From Zhenhengia yiwuensis (lineage in GTDB: Bacteria > Bacillota > Clostridia > Lachnospirales > Cellulosilyticaceae), in assembly GCF_014384995.1 (NCBI RefSeq), contig NZ_JACRSY010000024.1:1-52246 (forward strand): a DNA stretch of 52,246 bases, read 5' to 3'. Shown here piece by piece: positions 7,818-16,333 of the stretch (its first letter is position 1; every line of letters begins with the position of its first letter). Below the pieces are notes generated by a model. The model saw only the letters and a list, made by a program, of their open reading frames with translations, was not told the DNA's origin and searched no databases. Made by a program: the position numbers and the translations under genes.

Positions 7818-8285
7818 ATGGAAAATGTAATTTTAGAAGTTGGTATGAAAGCTCCTGACTTTGTTCTTATGGGGTCAGATAATAAAGAACACCGTTTAAG
7901 TGACTACTTAGGTAAAAAAGTTATTTTATACTTCTACCCTAAAGATAATACACCAGGCTGTTCTAAAGAGGCTGAAGCTTTTAGAGATAACTTTGAGCAC
8001 TTCTCAAAGGAAAATGCTGTTATTTTAGGTGTAAGTCGCGATACATTAACTGCACATGCTAAATTTATTGCCAAATATGACTTACCTTTCGTACTTCTTT
8101 CAGATAAAGAAGAGGTAGTATGTAAACTTTATGATGTGTTAAAGGAAAAAACTATGTGTGGACGTACAGGTATTGGTATTGAAAGAAGTACTTTTGTTAT
8201 TGATGAACAAGGTATGCTTACAAAAATCTACCGCAAAGTTAAAGTTGCAGGTCATGTTGACACTGTAAAATGCGAACTAGCCTAG
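7818..8285 (+). CDS. bcp: Thiol peroxidase, Bcp/PrxQ-type peroxiredoxin
   Basis: A 155-residue AhpC/TSA-fold peroxiredoxin that reduces H2O2 and organic peroxides with thioredoxin. The peroxidatic cysteine is C48 in the motif PKDNTPGCSKEAEAF. The second cysteine that many Bcp proteins carry five residues later is replaced (EAEAF), so recycling must use another Cys or an external thiol. ATG 7818 follows AAGGAGG; the frame is open from 7767 but has no ribosome site there. It is divergent from yaaA. Confidence 0.92.
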   Translation: MENVILEVGMKAPDFVLMGSDNKEHRLSDYLGKKVILYFYPKDNTPGCSKEAEAFRDNFEHFSKENAVILGVSRDTLTAHAKFIAKYDLPFVLLSDKEEVVCKLYDVLKEKTMCGRTGIGIERSTFVIDEQGMLTKIYRKVKVAGHVDTVKCELA

Positions 8286-8335
8286 TCCATAAAACCGATT
8301 TATAAAAACATGCAAACACCTACCTTATAAATGCC

Positions 8336-8376
8336 AAAAAGAGTCTATTCTCATCATTTGAGAGTAGACTCTTTTT
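8336..8376. terminator. Bidirectional terminator between bcp and the carboxypeptidase gene
   Basis: A 13-bp near-perfect stem (8341-8371) with a short loop, flanked by five A residues on the left and five T residues on the right. It serves two convergent genes. Confidence 0.85.
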
Positions 8377-8393
8377 GTATGTCCTCTATAATT

Positions 8394-9716
8394 CTACTTA
8401 CCTTCTAGTAAACGACTTGCCATACATGCCGCTTCTTGCCAGGTTAATTTATCATTAGGTCTATAGATGGTATTAGGCGCTCCTAATATACCTCTTCTTA
8501 CTGTAAACTTAATATTTTCTTGATCTTTAGCTGACAAACTTTCTATATCTGGAATAAATGGCATCCCCTCCTTAATTTCGAAGAAGCATGCATACTTATC
8601 TGTTAAATAGGGCATAAGTCTGGCTATCTGTAATCGAGTTAAAGTCTCCTCTTTTTTTAATGATTCCCCTAGTACACCCCCTATTTCCTCTAAGGTAATA
8701 CGTTCTTTCCCCCCTATGGCTACATTAAGCATATAAATAAGATGCTGTACTGGTATAGCCTCCTTATAATTTGCTCCTTTTTCAGTAATCCATTTATTCT
8801 TAAGAGCACTATCTATATAACTTTGTGCCCAAGGAGATGCTGTCTGATTGATAAGTTCATATCCCCTTTCTCCGTCTTGGCTCACCTTGAAGTATTCCTG
8901 TCCATACTCAAATAACTTATTAATATCTTCATACTGACCAGGACTTTTAACTTTCATCACAACTGCTATGAGTTCCATATCTCCATAGATAGCTTTAGCA
9001 ACAAGTGTCTGCTGTGCATCATCATGAAAGCCTGTTTTAGCCGCAACCACATGCTCATTGTAATAAGGTGTATTGCTATCAAGTAATCGATTCTTATTAG
9101 TTACTGTAATAGTTCTATTAGTATTTAGTACTTTTACAGTATATTTTGTAGTAGCTGCCATCTTAATAAGCTCTGGAACACTAAAGGTTTCTCTTGCAAT
9201 CTGCGCTAAGTCATAAGCCGTTGTATAATGATTTGGATCGTGATAACCATGAGGATTAGTAAAATGGGTATTTAAGGCTCCATAGTGTTTAGCCTTTTCA
9301 TTCATTCTGGATGCAAAATTGTCTATACTCCCTTTAGAAGCAATGGCTAAATCATGTGCAATAAAATTATCTGAGCCTACTAAGAGTCCATAGAGAGCGT
9401 CTTTCACACTAATGCTGTCCCCTACTGCAAGGCCAATATGACTACTGTCTGCCGGCACTGTGTTAACACTTCCCTGTGACTTCGTTAAAGTACTGTTTTG
9501 ATTCAGTTCCTCCAGTACAATCATAGCTGTTAAAATTTTTGTTGTACTGGCTGGATATAATTTTTTATGCTCATTCTTTCCATAAAGCACAGTATTTGTT
9601 TTAGGTTCAATTAAAATAGCCCCTTCAGATTGAATCTGGGGCATAGCTGTATTTGCAAAGACAGAAATACAAATTGAAAAATAGCAAATGATAAACCAGA
9701 CTACCTTTTTATACAT
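8394..9716 (-). CDS. D-alanyl-D-alanine carboxypeptidase with SLH-like C-terminal region
   Basis: A 440-residue secreted S11-family penicillin-binding protein that trims D-Ala from peptidoglycan stem peptides. It has a signal peptide (1-22), STTK at 57-60, SDN at 115-117 and KTG at 227-229, so all three active-site motifs are intact. The region from about 285 lacks the usual PBP5 beta domain and amphipathic helix. It instead shows S-layer-homology-like blocks (SPWAQSYIDSALKNKWI; ARLMPYLTDKY; RPNDKLTWQEAACMASRLL). Wall anchoring through secondary polymers is therefore likely. It is transcribed alone. Confidence 0.88.
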   Translation of the reverse strand: MYKKVVWFIICYFSICISVFANTAMPQIQSEGAILIEPKTNTVLYGKNEHKKLYPASTTKILTAMIVLEELNQNSTLTKSQGSVNTVPADSSHIGLAVGDSISVKDALYGLLVGSDNFIAHDLAIASKGSIDNFASRMNEKAKHYGALNTHFTNPHGYHDPNHYTTAYDLAQIARETFSVPELIKMAATTKYTVKVLNTNRTITVTNKNRLLDSNTPYYNEHVVAAKTGFHDDAQQTLVAKAIYGDMELIAVVMKVKSPGQYEDINKLFEYGQEYFKVSQDGERGYELINQTASPWAQSYIDSALKNKWITEKGANYKEAIPVQHLIYMLNVAIGGKERITLEEIGGVLGESLKKEETLTRLQIARLMPYLTDKYACFFEIKEGMPFIPDIESLSAKDQENIKFTVRRGILGAPNTIYRPNDKLTWQEAACMASRLLEGK

Positions 9717-9810
9717 TTTCTCTCCTCCCGTAAAAATTCCTTAACTTTATTATAGGACATTATGGAAATTATTGTAAATAGTTCAGTTTTATTTTTACAG
9801 TTTTTCAATA

Positions 9811-9873
9811 AAAAAGCTATTACAAAACACTTCCTCACTCTATTAAAGTTTAGGAGTGTTTTGCAATAGCTTT
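9811..9873 (-). terminator. Terminator after the DUF4438 gene
   Basis: A long stem of about 19 bp with one mismatch (9812-9830 with 9855-9873). On the minus strand a T run follows. It sits directly downstream of the DUF4438 stop codon. Confidence 0.8.
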
Positions 9874-9877
9874 CTCT

Positions 9878-10732
9878 TTACTTATTCATATAGTTGCCAA
9901 TATTAGCCTCTTCGTCAATAATGCCTTCAATCATAGGGGTTTTACTTACCATAATCGTTGTAATACCAGGTCCATGCCCTGCCTTTATACAATCACTATG
10001 TACAACAACCCCAATGCTTACTGCACCTTTAAGGTAACCACGTCCATAGCTGTTGTCACAGTCTTGAAGAAGTACTAGGTCACCAAATTTTAACCTATCA
10101 AGACCTAATCTCTTAATTTCTTCTGTATCCGCTGTCATAATGTCATAGTCTCCACTATAACCATTACCTGATCCAATTCCTGAGCCCATAAGGTATGGTG
10201 GTACCTTTGCTACAACTGGCACTTGCAATTTACCATCTACTTCTGTAACACCTAATTTTTCAAATAAATCAGGGTCAATACTCATCATATGTACATCTGG
10301 ATAATCTGTTAGCTGAAGTCCTTGCCCATAAGCCTTAATTTGAATTTTATCATCAATAGAAAGATTTTCTAAAGTCTCCTCATCAAAGTACACAAGTACA
10401 TGGTCAATACCACCATGCATACCTGTTACATAACCCTTAGCACCTTTTGCATCCCCTGAAATAATTTTTGCTTCATTCCCAATGCATGCAAAAGTCATAA
10501 GTGCTGCATTTTCATTAGTATTTTCATTACGCATAGATACACCTGGCTCTACATGGTCGCCAGCCCAGCCAAAGGCACTATCTCCAATTTTAACATTATA
10601 AGATATACCACCTGTAGCTGGTAAAATCATAGGCTTGCCTTCGTGTGTAATACGGTATGTCCCACCGGTAGGATGATGTACTTTCCCTTGAACAGACCAT
10701 TTTACAACTTTGTCTTTATTTGTTTTTAACAT
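9878..10732 (-). CDS. DUF4438-family protein
   Basis: A 284-residue soluble protein rich in Gly and beta-prone segments (HPTGGTYRITHEGKP; GSGIGSGNGYSGDYDIMTAD; DNSYGRGYLKGAVSIGVVVH). I match it from memory to the DUF4438 family, found in Clostridia and Thermotogae, with no assigned function. Its repeated GDxxxG and HxxxD patterns suggest a compact beta fold, possibly metal-dependent, but no catalytic residue can be named. It lies 27 bases downstream of the CPBP protease gene on the same strand, probably as one transcript. Confidence 0.7.
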   Translation of the reverse strand: MLKTNKDKVVKWSVQGKVHHPTGGTYRITHEGKPMILPATGGISYNVKIGDSAFGWAGDHVEPGVSMRNENTNENAALMTFACIGNEAKIISGDAKGAKGYVTGMHGGIDHVLVYFDEETLENLSIDDKIQIKAYGQGLQLTDYPDVHMMSIDPDLFEKLGVTEVDGKLQVPVVAKVPPYLMGSGIGSGNGYSGDYDIMTADTEEIKRLGLDRLKFGDLVLLQDCDNSYGRGYLKGAVSIGVVVHSDCIKAGHGPGITTIMVSKTPMIEGIIDEEANIGNYMNK

Positions 10733-10759
10733 TTCTGGTCACTCCTTTAATCGTTCAAT

Positions 10760-11689
10760 CTACTTATTCATTATAAGAGTTCTTTTCTTCTTATTCAAAT
10801 AAGATTTTTCTTTTTTGTAGAAAAATCCAAAATAAATAATAGTTATAATGAGAAGCAGTGTGCAAATAAGTCCACCTTCTATTCCAAAAGCACCACCATT
10901 TAATAAATTATCTTCTACTCGAATACTTTTTATTAATCCTCTTCCATAAGCTGAGCCACTTACTTCAATATTAAAGATATTCCCTTGGAAATAATTCCAA
11001 GTAATATGATAACCTATAGCCATCCAGAGATTACCACTCTTATAGGTCATAATACCAAATACAATACCTACTAACGCTATATTCAGTGCAGCTATATAGG
11101 ATATATTAGGGTTTAAAAAATGCATAACAGAAAAAATAAGCGCAGGTATTATAATAGCCCATGCAATACCATGTCTGTAGTAAATAATATGCTGGAAGCA
11201 TCCTCTTACTAAAATTTCTTCTACAAATCCTACACTAATAAAAAGAATAAGACCTAATAGTAAATCCCAAGTTATATGTACCTCATTAAAGCGTGTATCT
11301 CCCATTATATAATTAATACCTATAATAAGGGTGATAGATGCTGCCCCTAATAATAAGCCTATTAGAAGGTCTTTATAATCTCTTTTAACAGGCGTAAGCC
11401 CCATATCTTCTGTCGTTTTCCTATTCATCACTTTAAATAAAATAATGATTGCTACAATACTGATTAGATTACAAAGAGCAATAGTTATAGACTGATAGGC
11501 ATAACTTGTCAAAAATGCCTCTATACCTGATACATCTCCTCTAGTAGATTGTATGCCTATGATAATACCTAAAATTATATTAATAGGCATTATTAAGGCT
11601 AGTTGTGCAATATTCATTCCCAAATACAGTAAAACCATCTGCCATCCTGACCTAATACATCCATCATGTCCTATAAATAGTTTTTTCAT
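10760..11689 (-). CDS. CPBP-family intramembrane glutamic protease
   Basis: A 309-residue membrane protein with about eight hydrophobic segments. It carries the CPBP (Abi/Rce1-like) motifs: EEILVRG at about 175 (EExxxR), FSVMHFLNP at about 205, and GYHITWN at about 246 for the last catalytic His/Asn. These enzymes process prenylated proteins or bacteriocin-type peptides, or act in immunity; no peptide precursor is visible nearby. It is followed at 27 bases by the DUF4438 gene and is divergent from the MBL lipoprotein gene. Confidence 0.85.
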   Translation of the reverse strand: MKKLFIGHDGCIRSGWQMVLLYLGMNIAQLALIMPINIILGIIIGIQSTRGDVSGIEAFLTSYAYQSITIALCNLISIVAIIILFKVMNRKTTEDMGLTPVKRDYKDLLIGLLLGAASITLIIGINYIMGDTRFNEVHITWDLLLGLILFISVGFVEEILVRGCFQHIIYYRHGIAWAIIIPALIFSVMHFLNPNISYIAALNIALVGIVFGIMTYKSGNLWMAIGYHITWNYFQGNIFNIEVSGSAYGRGLIKSIRVEDNLLNGGAFGIEGGLICTLLLIITIIYFGFFYKKEKSYLNKKKRTLIMNK

Positions 11690-11824
11690 TTCTCCATCCT
11701 CCCTTTTTCATTTAGTCTTATCATAACATAATTCTGTTTAAATTTTTAAAACATTTTATCTTATATTCTTATACTTTTTTTATGTTAGGATATTAAGTAT
11801 ACATAATTTCACTGGAGGTTAACT

Positions 11825-12967
11825 ATGTCTATCAAAAAACATACTACATTCTTAAAGCTTATAAGCATAGGCTTACTTACCTTATTAGTCGGCTGTACTA
11901 AAGTAGAAAGCTTGCCTAAAGTAGAATCATCAAATGAGACTCAAAGCAATTTAGCCGAAATACATTTTATTGATACAGGTAATAGCGATAGTATTCTTAT
12001 TAAAGAAGGTCAAAAGGCTATGCTGATTGATGGTGCTGATAATGATGATGAAAAGAGCCTTGTTGAGTATATTAAGGCTCAAGATGTAACTGAATTAGAA
12101 TATGTCATTGCAACACATCCACATGCAGACCATATTGGCGCTTTAGATTCTGTTATCCGAAGTTTTCCTATTCAGCATCTCTTTGTCGCTAATGGCGATG
12201 CTGATACAAAAACCTATAGAGATTTTATTCAGGCTGCTATGGATAAAAACCTTACACCAAGTGTACCTTTAGAAGATAAAAAGTTTATGCTAGAGGAAAG
12301 CTACTTTGAAGTATTCAATACGAACGGTGGAGAAGATACAAATGAACAGTCTCTTGTAATCCTGTATACAAATGGTGAAGATAAAGTTCTTCTAACTGGA
12401 GATGCTGAAAAAGGAACAGAAGCTGAAATCCTTCCAAAAATGCCTAAAGTAGATATTCTTAAAGTCGGTCATCATGGTTCTCATAGCAGTACAACAGATG
12501 CCTTTCTTGAACGTGTAGACCCTGAGTACGCTATTATTACAGTGGGTACTGATAATAAATATGGCCACCCTCATATAGAAACTGTAGATAAACTCAAAAA
12601 AGCTGATATTGAAGTACATAGAACAGATGAATGTGGGGATATTATCTTCCAATCAACAGGTAACGGACTTACTACAACTTGCGCTCCTGGTAGTTATAAT
12701 CGAGGAAATCAAAGTAACAGTAGTACTACTTCTGCATCTACGCCACAAGCTGATTCAAGGCCTGTATCTTCTTCTCAAGTAAGTAATAATACCGTTTCTC
12801 AAGCAGCACCTACTCAGTCTAGTAATGTTAAAACAGTCTACTGGACACCAAACGGCAAAAGCTATCATACGACAGATAGCTGCTCTGCCCTTGCAAAAAG
12901 TAAAACGATTTTAAGCGGCACTATTGCCGAAAGCGGTAAAAACGATCCATGTGATCGTTGTCACTAA
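11825..12967 (+). CDS. Secreted MBL-fold lipoprotein (ComEC C-terminal domain-like)
   Basis: A 380-residue lipoprotein: signal peptide with lipobox LLVGC at about 20-24, then a metallo-beta-lactamase domain (about 45-285) of the ComEC/Rec2 type. The metal motifs are THPHADHIGALD and KVGHHGSHSST. A Ser/Thr/Gln linker (about 290-335) leads to a short Cys-rich module (YWTPNGKSYH ... CSALAKS ... CDRCH) that often ends such proteins. Standalone relatives are thought to be extracellular nucleases or phosphodiesterases. No comEA/comEB genes are beside it. Confidence 0.88.
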   Translation: MSIKKHTTFLKLISIGLLTLLVGCTKVESLPKVESSNETQSNLAEIHFIDTGNSDSILIKEGQKAMLIDGADNDDEKSLVEYIKAQDVTELEYVIATHPHADHIGALDSVIRSFPIQHLFVANGDADTKTYRDFIQAAMDKNLTPSVPLEDKKFMLEESYFEVFNTNGGEDTNEQSLVILYTNGEDKVLLTGDAEKGTEAEILPKMPKVDILKVGHHGSHSSTTDAFLERVDPEYAIITVGTDNKYGHPHIETVDKLKKADIEVHRTDECGDIIFQSTGNGLTTTCAPGSYNRGNQSNSSTTSASTPQADSRPVSSSQVSNNTVSQAAPTQSSNVKTVYWTPNGKSYHTTDSCSALAKSKTILSGTIAESGKNDPCDRCH

Positions 12968-12976
12968 TAAAAAATT

Positions 12977-13010
12977 AAAGGACTGTTATATACGCTATAA
13001 CAGTCCTTTT
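12977..13010. terminator. Bidirectional terminator, MBL lipoprotein and msrAB
   Basis: A stem of about 14 bp with a short loop. It ends in TTTT on the plus strand and a run of A residues on the other side. It separates two convergent genes. Confidence 0.8.
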
Positions 13011-13014
13011 ACTT

Positions 13015-13971
13015 TTAAATTTTATCTATATAACTTCCATAACCTTCCTCTTCCATTCTATCTTTAGGGATAAAACGAAGTGCCGCTGAGTTAATGCAAT
13101 ATCTAAGCCCTCCAAGCTCCCTTGGTCCATCTTCAAAGACATGGCCTAAATGAGAATCTGCATGACTACTTCTTACTTCTATTCTATGCATACCATGACT
13201 TGTATCTTCTTTATCATAAACGGCGTTCTGTATAATAGGTTTACTAAAAGCTGGCCAGCCACATCCTGAGTTAAATTTATCTTTAGAAGAAAATAGAGGC
13301 TTACCACTTACCATATCTACATAGATGCCTTCTTCAAAATGCCCATCATATTCATTAATAAAAGGAGCTTCTGTAGCATTTTCCTGCGTCACTCTATATT
13401 GCAAGTCATTTAATCTTTTCTTTAATTCCTCTTTATCATAAGGATTTCTATACCATTTATCCTTAATGAACTTTTCTCTTCCTGAGCCTTTGTAATAAAG
13501 TCTATAGCGCAGCGGATTTTTCTTATAATAATCTTGATGATACTCTTCTGCCTCATAAAAAGGCATAGCTGGCTTAATAGGCACTACAATAGGCTTGTCA
13601 AAATAACCTGTCTTCTCTAATTCTTTTTTATATTTCTCGGCAACTTCTTTCTGCACCTCATCTTGATAGAAAATAGCTGTATGATAAGTTTCTCCTCTAT
13701 CATGAAATTGTCCCTCTGGGTCAGTAGGGTCTATACTTCTAAAGAAAATTTCTACTAACTCTCTATATGGCATTTTATCTTCATCATATGTGATTTCTAC
13801 AGCTTCAACATGGCCTGTACTATGTGCACATACTTCTTCATAAGTAGGATTTTCTATATGTCCGCCCGTATAACCTGCTACAATACTTATAATGCCTGGT
13901 AATTCATCAAAAGGTTTCACCATGCACCAGAAACATCCTCCTGCAAAAATGGCTTTTTTAATAGCACTCAT
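13015..13971 (-). CDS. msrAB: Bifunctional methionine sulfoxide reductase MsrA-MsrB
   Basis: A 318-residue fusion. The N-terminal MsrA domain (about 1-165) has the active-site motif GGCFWC at 11-16 (C13) and reduces the S epimer of Met sulfoxide. The C-terminal MsrB domain (about 170-318) has GCGWPAF and the catalytic RYCIN Cys near 292 for the R epimer. There is no signal peptide, so it acts in the cytoplasm. The CxxC zinc pairs of some MsrB proteins are absent. With bcp and yaaA nearby it extends the oxidative-stress theme. Confidence 0.95.
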   Translation of the reverse strand: MSAIKKAIFAGGCFWCMVKPFDELPGIISIVAGYTGGHIENPTYEEVCAHSTGHVEAVEITYDEDKMPYRELVEIFFRSIDPTDPEGQFHDRGETYHTAIFYQDEVQKEVAEKYKKELEKTGYFDKPIVVPIKPAMPFYEAEEYHQDYYKKNPLRYRLYYKGSGREKFIKDKWYRNPYDKEELKKRLNDLQYRVTQENATEAPFINEYDGHFEEGIYVDMVSGKPLFSSKDKFNSGCGWPAFSKPIIQNAVYDKEDTSHGMHRIEVRSSHADSHLGHVFEDGPRELGGLRYCINSAALRFIPKDRMEEEGYGSYIDKI

Positions 13972-14024
13972 CTTATAACCTCCTTTTTAGCTAGTTTAAC
14001 TTATTTCATGTTTAGTATACTACA

Positions 14025-14071
14025 CAAAAAAGTTAGAGGGATATTCTGCCTTGAAAGAATATCCCTCTAAC
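14025..14071 (-). terminator. Terminator of the 41-residue gene
   Basis: A 16-bp perfect stem (14032-14047 with 14056-14071) with an 8-base loop. On the minus strand it is followed by a T tract. It lies between the small gene at 14087-14212 and msrAB, which therefore needs its own promoter. Confidence 0.85.
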
Positions 14072-14086
14072 GCTTTCATTGCTTCA

Positions 14087-14212
14087 TTATGGCTGATCTG
14101 GCCAAAATAAAGTCGCTTTTACCATTTCTTCTGATTCACCAATAAGTCGAGCAATCTGCTCTACTGTTAAACCCATTTTGTGTAAGTAAAAGATGTTCTC
14201 TTCACTGTTCAT
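14087..14212 (-). CDS. 41-residue helix-turn-helix-like small protein
   Basis: A short gene with start ATG 14212 preceded by AGGAGG at 8-base spacing and followed by its own terminator. Both signs argue that it is real. The product begins MNSEENIFYLHKMGLTVEQ and continues IARLIGESEEMV, a pattern like the turn of a sigma-region-4 or resolvase-type helix-turn-helix. It ends with WPDQP. It is too small for a full DNA-binding domain. It could be an orphan regulator or a partner of a larger protein. Confidence 0.75.
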   Translation of the reverse strand: MNSEENIFYLHKMGLTVEQIARLIGESEEMVKATLFWPDQP

Positions 14213-14263
14213 ACTGCACCTCCTACATCTATCTCCTACTCCTATTATATTGCCATAAGCTTA

Positions 14264-14665
14264 TTACTTCTTATTATTTTTGAATTCTTTCCAATCTCCA
14301 TGCGGAATATACTTTCCTGCTTTTTTAGCTACCTTTTCATCTACATAAATATAAACCCAGCACATCTGCTGGCTACCATCTTCTAGATGCACCTTCTGCT
14401 TAACACGGACATAAAGATTCTCTTCTCCTTCTCCCATATAGCCTTCTAATAGATCAAGACTTTTTAGGATTTTATCCTGACTTAACGTTATCACTTCACC
14501 ATACACAGTCCCTTCCCCGAGGATAACTGCTGGATAGCCTGCTGGCAAATGATATAAATCCCCTTTAATCTGCCCTTTTTCAACTTGTCTTACTCTATTT
14601 TTAAGTACCTTATCATAATTCCAAAAATCAGTCCTTAGCGAGCCATATACAAACACTTTTTCCAT
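14264..14665 (-). CDS. Gamma-glutamylcyclotransferase-like (GGCT/AIG2) protein
   Basis: A 133-residue GGCT-fold protein. The signature FVYGSLR lies at about 5-11 and a catalytic Glu is expected in the EGYMGEGEEN region near 73-82. These enzymes release 5-oxoproline from gamma-glutamyl amines, amino acids or peptides. It lies 87 bases downstream of pyroglutamyl peptidase on the same strand, past a terminator. Both enzymes would produce 5-oxoproline, which suggests a shared theme; the exact substrate is unknown. Confidence 0.82.
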   Translation of the reverse strand: MEKVFVYGSLRTDFWNYDKVLKNRVRQVEKGQIKGDLYHLPAGYPAVILGEGTVYGEVITLSQDKILKSLDLLEGYMGEGEENLYVRVKQKVHLEDGSQQMCWVYIYVDEKVAKKAGKYIPHGDWKEFKNNKK

Positions 14666-14701
14666 GTTGTCACTTCCTTAGCTGTCATCATTTTTGAATA
14701 T

Positions 14702-14735
14702 AAAAAGAGGTTATTGCCTACTGCAATGACCTCTT
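14702..14735 (-). terminator. Terminator after pcp
   Basis: A near-perfect stem of about 14 bp and short loop. On the minus strand TTTTT follows. Some read-through into the GGCT gene is possible, since no strong promoter is visible between them. Confidence 0.8.
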
Positions 14736-14752
14736 TTCTTTAGTAAAAACAA

Positions 14753-15394
14753 TTAACAGATTGTACCTGCTGCTACTTTAATATCATCCTTAGTTTCGCT
14801 GATTACCTTAATACAGATTTCTAAGCCTCTTGTAATATCTTCGATTGACATAGAAGGTGTATTAGCTTTAGTCGCTACTTGCTGTGTAATATATGGGACA
14901 TGAATAAATCCACCACGCATATGAGGATATTTCTTATTAATCATATAGAGTACACCATACATAACATGGTTACATACAAAGGTTCCTGCTGTATTAGAAA
15001 GAGATGCTGGAAGACCTGCCTTCACCATTTCAGCGACCATTGCTTTCACGGGTAAGTTAGTAAAGTAAGCATTTTCTCCATCTGCAAACACACTTGTATC
15101 TACAGGCTGATTGCCTTCATTATCCTGAATACGTGCATCATCAATATTAATCGCTACACGTTCAGGTGTAATGCCAAATCTTCCTCCTGCTTGTCCAATA
15201 GATACCACTACATCTGGATTATGCTCTTTAATAGCTTCTTCTATCTTTTCTAAACTTTTATTAAATACAGTTGGAATTTCTAAAGTAATAACTTCAGCAT
15301 TTCCAATCTTTTTATTTAACTTTTTAACTGCTTCTAATGCTGGATTAATTGACTCTCCGCCAAATGGATCAAATCCTGTAACAAGTATTTTCAT
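14753..15394 (-). CDS. pcp: Pyroglutamyl peptidase I (C15)
   Basis: A 213-residue cytoplasmic cysteine peptidase that removes N-terminal pyroglutamate from peptides. The catalytic triad is visible as E78 (TPERVAIN), C141 (GTFVCNHVMYG) and H165 (FIHVPY). Length and start (ATG with AAGGAGG) are typical. It follows the DUF979 gene by 24 bases and is the last gene of the DUF969-DUF979-pcp operon, an arrangement also seen in other Firmicutes. Confidence 0.95.
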   Translation of the reverse strand: MKILVTGFDPFGGESINPALEAVKKLNKKIGNAEVITLEIPTVFNKSLEKIEEAIKEHNPDVVVSIGQAGGRFGITPERVAINIDDARIQDNEGNQPVDTSVFADGENAYFTNLPVKAMVAEMVKAGLPASLSNTAGTFVCNHVMYGVLYMINKKYPHMRGGFIHVPYITQQVATKANTPSMSIEDITRGLEICIKVISETKDDIKVAAGTIC

Positions 15395-15418
15395 GTCGTT
15401 CCTCCTTATATTATAAAT

Positions 15419-16333
15419 TTAAAAGGCCCAGAAATACATCAGTAATATATGGATGATGAGTAAAGGAATAGCAACAAATGCTTGATGCTTAATCACTGCA
15501 TTCTTATCCTTTGTCTGTAAGAGTACAACTGGAAGTACGTTAAAGTTAGCTGCCATTGGTGTAAGGAGCGTACCACAGTAACCCGCTGTTAAAGCAAGCG
15601 TAGATGCAATAAGCACATTCCCACCTTGCGCAAATACAAACGGTACACCAATTCCTACTGTAATAACAGAGAAAGCTGCAAAAGCATTTCCCATAATCAT
15701 AGTAAACGCCGCCATACCTACGCAGTATGCTACAACACCAAGGAAAATGTTCCCTTCTGGAATAACAACTGCAATACCTTTGGAAATGACATCACCTACA
15801 CCAGCTGCTGTAAAGAGGGTACCTAACGAAGCGAGAAGCTGTGGTAATATACTCATAGCCCCAATAGCTTGAAGCATACGGTTACCATCTTTAGCTACCA
15901 TACTTATAGGTGCTTTTGTCAGCATAAGTGTAAAGACTAAAGTAACACAAGCTGCAATACCAATTGCTACTACACCGCTAAAGCTTGTAAACTTAGCTAC
16001 ACATACAACAATAAGTGCAATAGCTAAAGATGGTAGGAAAATTTTATTCCCTAGTTTCTTAGCCTGCTCTACTGTAAAATTATGCTCTGGCATATCTACT
16101 TTACCTGTATTCACTTGTTTCGTTGCCGTGAGTACACCAATTACGAGCAACATAACCCCAACAACAGTTCCTGGAAGGTAGCTTCCGAATACAAATATGC
16201 TCCCTAGAATAACCCAAAATGCTGTTGTACCAAAGCGTGTTTTATGCGTAGTATCTCTAAATACAAAGAAACCTACCATATACATTAAAAGTCCTACTAA
16301 TATATAAAAAAGTTCTAATAAGAAGTCACCCAT
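15419..16333 (-). CDS. DUF979-family membrane permease subunit
   Basis: A 304-residue protein with about nine hydrophobic segments, beginning MGDFLLELFYILVGLL. It matches the DUF979 family, which always accompanies DUF969. Its start codon shares one base with the DUF969 stop (TAATG), so the two are translationally coupled and probably form one complex. The pair resembles ion-transporter-superfamily permeases split in two. Linkage to pcp suggests import or export of pyroglutamate or pyroglutamyl peptides, which is inference only. Confidence 0.8.
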   Translation of the reverse strand: MGDFLLELFYILVGLLMYMVGFFVFRDTTHKTRFGTTAFWVILGSIFVFGSYLPGTVVGVMLLVIGVLTATKQVNTGKVDMPEHNFTVEQAKKLGNKIFLPSLAIALIVVCVAKFTSFSGVVAIGIAACVTLVFTLMLTKAPISMVAKDGNRMLQAIGAMSILPQLLASLGTLFTAAGVGDVISKGIAVVIPEGNIFLGVVAYCVGMAAFTMIMGNAFAAFSVITVGIGVPFVFAQGGNVLIASTLALTAGYCGTLLTPMAANFNVLPVVLLQTKDKNAVIKHQAFVAIPLLIIHILLMYFWAF

